Origin: Epilithonimonas hominis
GTDB taxonomy: Bacteria > Bacteroidota > Bacteroidia > Flavobacteriales > Weeksellaceae
Assembly: GCF_003730015.1 (NCBI RefSeq)
Contig: NZ_RJTU01000065.1
Span: 54,774 to 118,773 of the forward strand
DNA length: 64,000 bases
Reading direction: 5' to 3'
A program made the translations under genes and the position numbers. Positions within the stretch are counted from its first letter, which is position 1, and each line of letters begins with the position of its first letter. Under the pieces are notes generated by a model, which did not search any database, was not told where the DNA came from, and saw nothing but the letters and a program-made list of their open reading frames with translations. Below, one piece after another: positions 58,407 through 64,000 of this stretch.

Positions 58407-59585
58407 ATGAATCCAAATCAATGTTCATTTTGTGGAAGAAAAAAGGATGAAGTGCAAATCCTAATTTCTGGACAAAATGGCTTTATATGCGAAAATTGTA
58501 TTGAACAAGCACATTCTATCGTAAAAGATAGTGTGAATAAAACTTCAGATTCTGATTCTATGGCAGGATCTCTGGAAGAACTTAAAAAACCAAAAGAAAT
58601 AAAAGCTTTCCTTGACGAATATGTGATAGGGCAAGATCAAGCAAAAAAACAATTGTCCATCGCTGTTTATAATCATTACAAAAGATTATTACACGCGCAA
58701 GACGAAAATCGTGAGGTTGAGATTGAAAAATCGAACATCATAATGATTGGTGAAACAGGAACGGGAAAAACATTGTTAGCTAAAACTATTGCAAAACAAC
58801 TGAATGTTCCTTTTTGTATCGTAGATGCGACCATTCTTACAGAAGCGGGCTATGTTGGGGAAGATGTAGAAAGTATTCTTTCGAGATTGTTGATGGTTGC
58901 GGATTATGATGTAGAAAAAGCGGAAAAAGGAATTGTTTTTATTGATGAGATTGATAAAATTGCTAGAAAATCAGATAATCCAAGCATTACAAGAGATGTT
59001 TCTGGTGAAGGTGTGCAGCAAGGTTTATTGAAATTGTTAGAAGGAAGTATTGTCAATGTGCCGCCTCAAGGTGGTCGTAAACATCCGGATCAAAAATATA
59101 TTCAGGTTAATACTCAGAATATTCTGTTTATTGCTGGTGGTGCTTTTGATGGGATGAAGGAGATTATCGAGAGAAGATTGAATAAACAAGCCATTGGTTT
59201 TTCTGCGGAAAAAATCAATAAAGTAGAAGAGGAAGATTATATCCTAAGTCAGATCAATGCAATCGATTTGAAGAGTTTTGGATTGATACCCGAACTTTTG
59301 GGGAGATTTCCAATCATTACTTATCTCGATAAATTGACAAAAGAGACCCTTGTAAGAATTATGAAAGAACCGAAAAATTCTATCATAAATCAATATACAG
59401 AACTTTTCAAGATGGATAAAGTTTCGCTGGAATTTACTGATCAAGCGATTGAAGAAATTGTGGAAGATACTATGAACAAAGGTTTAGGCGCGAGAGGACT
59501 GAGAGGGACAACCGAAAAAGTTTTAGAAGATTATATGTTTGATATTGAAAATAATTCGACCATAAAAATTGAATCAATATTATAA
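58407..59585 (+). CDS. clpX: ATP-dependent Clp protease ATP-binding subunit ClpX
   Basis: The 392-residue protein has an N-terminal zinc finger (C6/C9/C28/C31 in CSFCGRKK and ENC) and the AAA+ module: GETGTGKTLLAKTIAK (Walker A), GIVFIDEIDKIARK (Walker B), and GARGLRGTTEKVLEDYMF (sensor 2 and C-terminal end). It unfolds substrates for ClpP. Length is normal. It is followed by the T9SS surface gene on the same strand. Confidence 0.97.
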   Translation: MNPNQCSFCGRKKDEVQILISGQNGFICENCIEQAHSIVKDSVNKTSDSDSMAGSLEELKKPKEIKAFLDEYVIGQDQAKKQLSIAVYNHYKRLLHAQDENREVEIEKSNIIMIGETGTGKTLLAKTIAKQLNVPFCIVDATILTEAGYVGEDVESILSRLLMVADYDVEKAEKGIVFIDEIDKIARKSDNPSITRDVSGEGVQQGLLKLLEGSIVNVPPQGGRKHPDQKYIQVNTQNILFIAGGAFDGMKEIIERRLNKQAIGFSAEKINKVEEEDYILSQINAIDLKSFGLIPELLGRFPIITYLDKLTKETLVRIMKEPKNSIINQYTELFKMDKVSLEFTDQAIEEIVEDTMNKGLGARGLRGTTEKVLEDYMFDIENNSTIKIESIL

Positions 59586-59631
59586 AATCTTTAATTATTT
59601 ACATGTTTTTTTCAAGTATTTAAAAAATGAA

Positions 59632-59639
59632 TATATTTG
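59632..59639 (+). promoter_or_regulatory. Candidate -7 element for the T9SS surface protein gene
   Basis: TATATTTG matches TAnnTTTG, 21 bases before the ATG; weak -33. Confidence 0.5.
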
Positions 59640-59660
59640 CAATAAGAACACATATACACA

Positions 59661-61688
59661 ATGATACGAAAATTATTTATTCTAAAACTAATACTTTTTA
59701 ACGGTATTGTTTTTTCCCAGAACATACTTACTTATGTCGGGAATTCGGCTTTAGTAACAGTACAAAGCAATACTTTGGTTTATAATGGCGGTGGTTTACA
59801 AACTGCCGGTTCTGCAGTTGTAAACAACTCAGGAAACATTATGATCAATGGAGTGGCTGCTGATGGGTTGACTATCGCTCCTACAACTAGTTTTAACCTC
59901 AAATTTAACGGTGCTCAGAGTTACGGGCAACTTTACATTAAGGATATTCCTCAAGGAAATATTTCGGGTAAAGTTAACAAAGAATTCAGAGCTGATGTTA
60001 ATAGTGGTACAACTGCTAAGCAGCAGGTAGGTTTGCCATTTTTCAATTATAAAATTTCTGATCTTGTTTCCAACATTACCAATAGTCCAAGTAATACGGC
60101 AGGCAACTATTTGAATGTTACTAATGGTTCAAATAATTCTGCAGGACGTTTTAGCCCAAGCTCTGTTTTCAAATGGAATAATGCTAAAGCAAGGTTTGAT
60201 CAGATTGTTTCAGGAGGCGATCTTACTACAGTTAATGTAGGAACGGCGTTAGATTATTACATTATCCCTAGAAGGAACAGTGCCGGAACAGTTGTTTGGG
60301 ATGCCGCTAATACATCAAATGTGACCACTTTTTCCGGGACACCTGTGTCCGACATAACTACTGTTCAATCATTATCGCTAACAGGAGCTGCTGCGGGCAT
60401 AAGTTTTGGTTACAACGGCTCCTCTGCCAATTATTTTGGAGAGAGATATTACAGCTATTTGGATGATCCATTTCAGTCCAAGACAGGAAATAGTGGAAAC
60501 TGGGATACCAATTATGGTAAAAACTTGTATCAGGTTGCTAATCCTTTCCTTACAAATATTGATCTTAAATATATAGGGCAGGCTGAAACACCTAACTCTG
60601 ATGGTAATGCAATTCCTAATTTGCAGGGAGTTGCTTATTACACATCGGGGCTGACTTGGACAAAAGCGAGTGGAACCGGTTATCCTTCAGAAAATAATGA
60701 TGGAAGCAGTAACGGAACTGCCGGAAGAACTATAGTGATGACAGCGAGTAATGGTGTCTTTCAGGCAGGGGATATTAGCGCTAACAGGTTAATCATCAAG
60801 CCGATGGGAGAGTTTATGATCAAGCTTTCCACAGACAATGGAAGTAATACTGCATCTAAAATAGACTTTACTGCACTTAGAAGATTTTCTAATGCTTCTA
60901 GAAACAATACCACGGACACAACCAATCCGACAAGCAGAAAGGCTGATGATACGGATATTCCTGCTGATAAAATCGTAAAGCAGCTGGCTGTAATTATGTA
61001 TGATAGTGATAGTTTGGAAATAGGCAGAACCTACTATGCTATATCTCCGTCTGCTATTACAGGCAACAATCCCGGGAATACTCTTTTGCAGGCCTATAAT
61101 AGCGATGACAGCATTATCTATACAAAGGAGGAAAATATAAATGGTGGAGAGGATGTTAATATTTCCACAAAGCTTTATATTAATGAAGCTAATGAAATTG
61201 ATTTCAAATCAAAAGAAGTTCCTTTGTATATCAATTATACGACTTCCCCTTATTATGTGGTTTTTGAATTCTATGAAAAAGGAGAAAGAATGCCGAATGG
61301 TTTATCCAACGGTAATCATTTCTATTTAAAAGATTCTCAGGGCCAACTATTCAAAATAGATGATGGTAGCAGTTTTTCTCTAAGTGGAAATCAGAATTTG
61401 GGTTTATATTATCAAAAACCGGATGCCACTTTATTGGCAGAAAGTGTTCTTGCTTCCCAAACATTTATAGCTAAAAAGGATTCTCGTTGGGTTGTCAGAT
61501 TTGCCAAGAATTGGAACAAGGCTACTGTAGAAGTATATTCGGTTGCTGGGCAGCTTATGAATTCAAAATCTAATATTTCAACCAGTACAGATTATCTTAT
61601 TCCAGTAAATTATCAGGCGAAGGGCGTATTTGTTGTAAAGGCAACTTCTGAAAAAGGCGAAGTAGTCATCAAAAAAATTGTTAATTAA
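59661..61688 (+). CDS. Secreted surface protein with T9SS type A sorting domain
   Basis: The 675-residue protein starts with a signal peptide (LFILKLILFNGIVFS) and then has beta-rich segments typical of flavobacterial adhesins or autotransporter-like surface proteins: FNLKFNGAQSYGQLYIKD, FNYKISDLVSN and IIPRRNSAGTV. It ends with VVRFAKNW, VEVYSVAGQL and VVIKKIVN, a T9SS sorting domain. It is built like the disrupted surface gene at 17658-19361. A small exported protein gene follows after 13 bases. Ligand or partner unknown. Confidence 0.85.
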   Translation: MIRKLFILKLILFNGIVFSQNILTYVGNSALVTVQSNTLVYNGGGLQTAGSAVVNNSGNIMINGVAADGLTIAPTTSFNLKFNGAQSYGQLYIKDIPQGNISGKVNKEFRADVNSGTTAKQQVGLPFFNYKISDLVSNITNSPSNTAGNYLNVTNGSNNSAGRFSPSSVFKWNNAKARFDQIVSGGDLTTVNVGTALDYYIIPRRNSAGTVVWDAANTSNVTTFSGTPVSDITTVQSLSLTGAAAGISFGYNGSSANYFGERYYSYLDDPFQSKTGNSGNWDTNYGKNLYQVANPFLTNIDLKYIGQAETPNSDGNAIPNLQGVAYYTSGLTWTKASGTGYPSENNDGSSNGTAGRTIVMTASNGVFQAGDISANRLIIKPMGEFMIKLSTDNGSNTASKIDFTALRRFSNASRNNTTDTTNPTSRKADDTDIPADKIVKQLAVIMYDSDSLEIGRTYYAISPSAITGNNPGNTLLQAYNSDDSIIYTKEENINGGEDVNISTKLYINEANEIDFKSKEVPLYINYTTSPYYVVFEFYEKGERMPNGLSNGNHFYLKDSQGQLFKIDDGSSFSLSGNQNLGLYYQKPDATLLAESVLASQTFIAKKDSRWVVRFAKNWNKATVEVYSVAGQLMNSKSNISTSTDYLIPVNYQAKGVFVVKATSEKGEVVIKKIVN

Positions 61689-61701
61689 AACACAAAACAT
61701 A

Positions 61702-61935
61702 ATGATGATTAATTTTTTATCTAACAGAAAATTATACATTTTCTTAACAATACTTATTAGTATTTTTAGTTTTGCACAAGCTGTGCCACCACCGCCAGAA
61801 AATCCCGAATCGGGAGATATTGGAGCGTATCCAGCCTCGCCGATAGATGCGTACACTTTTGTATTATTTATCATAGGGACTTTGTTAATAGTTTCAGTAT
61901 TTTATTTGAAACCAAAATCAAAAATATTACATTAA
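61702..61935 (+). CDS. Small exported proline-rich protein downstream of the T9SS surface gene
   Basis: The 77-residue protein has a signal peptide (NRKLYIFLTILISIFSFA, cleavage before QAVPP), a short acidic, proline-rich segment (PPPPENPESGDIGAYP) and a C-terminal hydrophobic segment (YTFVLFIIGTLLIVSVFYL) followed by a short basic tail. Such small proteins often lie next to T9SS cargo in flavobacteria. The TTG at 61678 overlaps the previous gene and is not used. It is followed by a terminator. Function unknown. Confidence 0.65.
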   Translation: MMINFLSNRKLYIFLTILISIFSFAQAVPPPPENPESGDIGAYPASPIDAYTFVLFIIGTLLIVSVFYLKPKSKILH

Positions 61936-61952
61936 TTACAATATTTATTTTG

Positions 61953-61985
61953 TAAAAAACTCACTTATTACGGTGAGTTTTTTAT
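61953..61985 (+). terminator. Intrinsic terminator after the T9SS/small protein pair
   Basis: AAAAACTCAC and GTGAGTTTTT stem around TTATTACG, followed by a T run. Confidence 0.85.
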
Positions 61986-61994
61986 TTTTACATT

Positions 61995-63278
61995 ATGAAA
62001 AAATTATTGATCATCTGCAGTCTTATAACGTCCGCTTCTATTTTCTCTCAGTTTACAGTAGCTGTTGACTTGCCAGCATATTATTCAGATTCAGATATCT
62101 ATTTATATGGTTTTAATGGATCTAAGGAAATTTTATACTCCAAAGCCAAAACGAGTAATAATAAAGCCATTTTTAAAGTAGATAAAAAATATATTGGTAT
62201 GATGAGAGCATTCTTCCAAAAGAATAACTCATCTGTAAATATGGTATCTGAAAATAAAAATATTGAGTTTACATTGAAGTTAGACGATAAAAACAAAATA
62301 ACTGATGTTGTTTTTAATGACCAAACAAACCAGATTTTTAGTAAAGAGGTAGATTTGGAGAAGAAAAAAGATCTTATATTGCCAGCTTTGATTCAGATAA
62401 AAGATTACTATAACCCAAGCGATGGATTTTATAAATCTTTAGAGGGAGAGATCGCTCTGTTATCACAAAAAGGCAATACCTTGGCTAATGCAAACCATCC
62501 TTTTTTAAGCTACTATCAACAAAATCAAAGATTTTCTAATAAGGAAAATGCATCTCAGTTAAAACAGGAAGATTATCTCAATTTCTTTTCTAAATCAAGC
62601 GAATATCTTGAAACATCATTACTGTTAAAGCCTGCATTAATCAATTATTTAAACGCATCCAAATCTAATGTTGAAGGTGCGGTAGATAAACTCTTGGAAA
62701 CAGTCAATATAGAAACTCCGAGGGGACAAACGATATTATCTGAATTGATAGATATTTTTAACACCTATAATATGGACAAGCTGAAGGATAAGTATCTTAC
62801 TGAAGCTAACAATTTGAAATGTACCATCACTGATAGGCTTGCTTCTACTCTAAAGTCTAACAACAGTACGTCAATTGGACAAAAGATGCCTAATGCAATT
62901 TTTGTCAATCCAATTCATACAAAAGCAAAATCTCTATACGATATTAAAAGTAGTAAGAAAATTGTTGTCTTTTGGTCATCAACATGTTCTCATTGCGAAG
63001 CTGAATTGCCTAAAATATTGGAAAAATATGAAAAGTTAAAAACACAAAATATTGCAGTGGTCGGATTTTCGCTCGATAGTAATCTAGATGAATTTAGAAG
63101 AAAGGCCAACAATTATCCTTGGATTAGTGATTCTGAAGGAAAAGGTTGGTATAGTTCTTACGGAGAAACTTATAATATAAATGCCACGCCGACATATTTT
63201 ATATTAGATGCTGATAATAAGATCATAAGCAAGCCTAACCATGTGGCAGATGTATTGGAATACTTAAAAGTTAATTAA
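61995..63278 (+). CDS. TlpA-family thioredoxin with N-terminal DUF4369-like domain
   Basis: The 427-residue protein has a signal peptide (KLLIICSLITSASIFS), a beta-rich N-terminal region (about 20-130) like DUF4369, a long helical middle, and a C-terminal thioredoxin domain (about 290-425) with the redox motif CSHC (in VVFWSSTCSHCEAEL) and the cis-Pro loop as NATPTYFIL. It should act in the periplasm as a thiol reductase. The gene stands alone between two terminators. The role is unknown. Confidence 0.9.
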   Translation: MKKLLIICSLITSASIFSQFTVAVDLPAYYSDSDIYLYGFNGSKEILYSKAKTSNNKAIFKVDKKYIGMMRAFFQKNNSSVNMVSENKNIEFTLKLDDKNKITDVVFNDQTNQIFSKEVDLEKKKDLILPALIQIKDYYNPSDGFYKSLEGEIALLSQKGNTLANANHPFLSYYQQNQRFSNKENASQLKQEDYLNFFSKSSEYLETSLLLKPALINYLNASKSNVEGAVDKLLETVNIETPRGQTILSELIDIFNTYNMDKLKDKYLTEANNLKCTITDRLASTLKSNNSTSIGQKMPNAIFVNPIHTKAKSLYDIKSSKKIVVFWSSTCSHCEAELPKILEKYEKLKTQNIAVVGFSLDSNLDEFRRKANNYPWISDSEGKGWYSSYGETYNINATPTYFILDADNKIISKPNHVADVLEYLKVN

Positions 63279-63283
63279 AAAAT

Positions 63284-63313
63284 TTGTGGGAATGTAAAAT
63301 ATCCTTATATTTG
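63284..63313 (+). promoter_or_regulatory. Promoter of tRNA-Met
   Basis: TTG (63284-63286) and TATATTTG (63306-63313) are 19 bases apart, a full consensus, 12 bases before the tRNA. Confidence 0.8.
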
Positions 63314-63325
63314 CACCACCAAAAA

Positions 63326-63399
63326 GGCGAGGTAGCTCAGATGGTTAGAGCGCAGGATTCATAACCCTGAGGTCACGGGTTCAATTCCCGTCTTCGCTA
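63326..63399 (+). tRNA. tRNA-Met (anticodon CAT), likely elongator
   Basis: The cloverleaf folds: acceptor arms GGCGAGG and CTTCGCT with two G-U pairs, D arm with GGTTAGA, anticodon loop TTCATAA with CAT, and T arm ACGGG-TTCAATT-CCCGT. The anticodon stem has one A-C mismatch. No CCA is encoded. The body resembles the elongator methionine tRNA of Bacteroidota rather than the initiator or the isoleucine CAT tRNA, but this cannot be settled by eye. Confidence 0.9.
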
Positions 63400-63441
63400 C
63401 AAACAACGCTATAAATCAATGATTTATTAATAGCGGGGACT

Positions 63442-63472
63442 AAAACAGGGACTTGATGTCCCTGTTTTTTTA
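63442..63472. terminator. Hairpin terminator between tRNA-Met and the insertion sequence region
   Basis: AACAGGGAC and GTCCCTGTT stem around TTGAT, with T and A runs on the two sides. Confidence 0.75.
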
Positions 63473-63673
63473 TTATCTCTTTCTTCCATAATTTTGCGTT
63501 TCTATTTTTTGTACATTCTCATTATCCAAATTTTTATAAATTGCCCTGATAATATTCGCTTTAAATAATTGTGAATTTTCCACCCTTCTCTCCTCTAAAT
63601 AATGGATTAGTTTCAAAACTTGGGGACTAGGCAAAAAGTTTTGATAATCTGAAGAGGAAAAACGATTTATCTC
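63473..63673 (-). pseudogene. Possible gene remnant (C-terminal fragment) next to the IS
   Basis: The minus strand has a 66-codon open frame ending at 63473, overlapping the transposase 3' end in another frame. It reads as plausible protein (SPQVLKLIHYLEERR, LFKANIIRAIYKNLDNENV) and ends right at a bidirectional terminator, as a real gene would. The proximal part merges into the IS. A likely reading is a host gene truncated by IS insertion. I do not recognise the family, and chance cannot be excluded. Confidence 0.35.
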
Positions 63674-64000
63674 TCACACCTCTGAGTTGCAATCTAAAGT
63701 TTTTTATTTTTGCATTGAACGATTCTGCTGAAGCATTTGTACTTCTTTGGTCAAAGTAATTCAGAATATCGCTGTAATGATTCATAATCGTTTTCATCAG
63801 TACTGAAAAAGCTTTGAATCCCGACTCTTCCACTTCTTTAAACCAATGGGCAAGTTTGAGCATTGCCACAGATTTTTGAATCTTTTGATTGTAAATTTTT
63901 CGGAGTCCATCAGCTAAATTATAAGCTTTTTCCATATCCGTATATTCTGAAAATAATATTTTAGCCCTCTGCTTTTGAGATGCCGTCCATTTTTCTCTGG
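63627..64000 (-). mobile_element. Partial IS transposase (ISAon1-like), C-terminal part
   Basis: The minus-strand frame is open from the window edge to a TAG at 63627, about 123 residues. WTASQKQRAKILFSEY is followed by RSTNASAESFNAKIKNFRLQ, where the Glu of AESFNAK fits the last acidic residue of the DDE triad, and it ends RLSKLFA. This matches the C-terminal end of ISAon1-type transposases of Bacteroidota. The N-terminal part and the other end of the element are outside the window, so completeness is unknown. It lies about 230 bases beyond tRNA-Met. Confidence 0.8.

Noticed and set aside
63421..63472. Possible phage attachment repeat after tRNA-Met
   Set aside because: The sequence is fully explained as a symmetrical terminator hairpin and no second copy of the tRNA end was seen.

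Overview
The window looks like a chromosomal segment of a Flavobacteriales bacterium, probably a Chryseobacterium-like member of the Weeksellaceae. The evidence is low GC, Bacteroidota-type promoters (TAnnTTTG, sometimes with TTG about 20 bases upstream), type IX secretion (T9SS) C-terminal sorting domains, a class II HMG-CoA reductase for the mevalonate pathway, TlpA-like thiol oxidoreductases, and intergenic palindromic repeats. The genus is an inference; the phylum-level signals are seen directly.

Bases 1-14615 are a surface-polysaccharide operon on the + strand. It opens with a nonulosonate (KDN-like) cassette: the end of an SpsF-like cytidylyltransferase, a NeuB-like synthase, a serine-acetyltransferase-like protein and a KdsC-like phosphatase. 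A UDP-glucuronate epimerase-like enzyme, a Wzx-type flippase, a polysaccharide pyruvyl transferase, a surface carbohydrate biosynthesis protein, four glycosyltransferases, an acyltransferase and two related Wzy-like membrane proteins follow. Many genes overlap by ATGA. A small excisionase-like HTH gene and a divergent DUF6266 gene, separated by a phased 11-bp repeat array, sit between this operon and a further GT4 gene (16371-17570).

Bases 17600-22330 hold a T9SS surface protein broken by an in-frame TGA, an outer-membrane beta-barrel protein, an MscS channel and sucC. Bases 22904-27972 encode TetR, an ABC exporter with a degenerate ATPase domain, HlyD and TolC. A minus-strand operon follows: mvaA, an unannotated 51-residue membrane protein, DUF423 and an 86-residue protein. 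Next come a radical-SAM/DUF4130 DNA-repair pair, YceI, a DOPA-dioxygenase-like enzyme, a GNAT gene, hutH, a YfiT-like DinB-fold protein, an SGNH hydrolase, VF530, YchJ, a DUF2255-like protein and an M3 peptidase.

Bases 41500-48150 carry SRPBCC, a secreted GH13 with a T9SS tag, Lrp, deoC and a cytoplasmic alpha-amylase. Bases 48300-59600 are mostly housekeeping: dinB, a TlpA protein, purine nucleoside phosphorylase, lpxK, yicC, gmk, nadA, folB, a SIMPL protein, dtd, a Rieske-like lipoprotein, greA, a HIT protein and clpX. The right end has a T9SS surface protein with a small partner, a TlpA/DUF4369-type protein, tRNA-Met and a truncated insertion sequence beside a possible gene remnant.

The most interesting signals are: repeat-derived segments read in frame inside two genes; two families of long dispersed hairpin elements; the conserved-looking exporter that has lost canonical ABC catalytic residues; the HTH/11-bp array/DUF6266 module; the twin Wzy-like genes; and the hidden 51-residue gene coupled to DUF423. 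No CRISPR array, classical antiphage island or complete prophage was seen.
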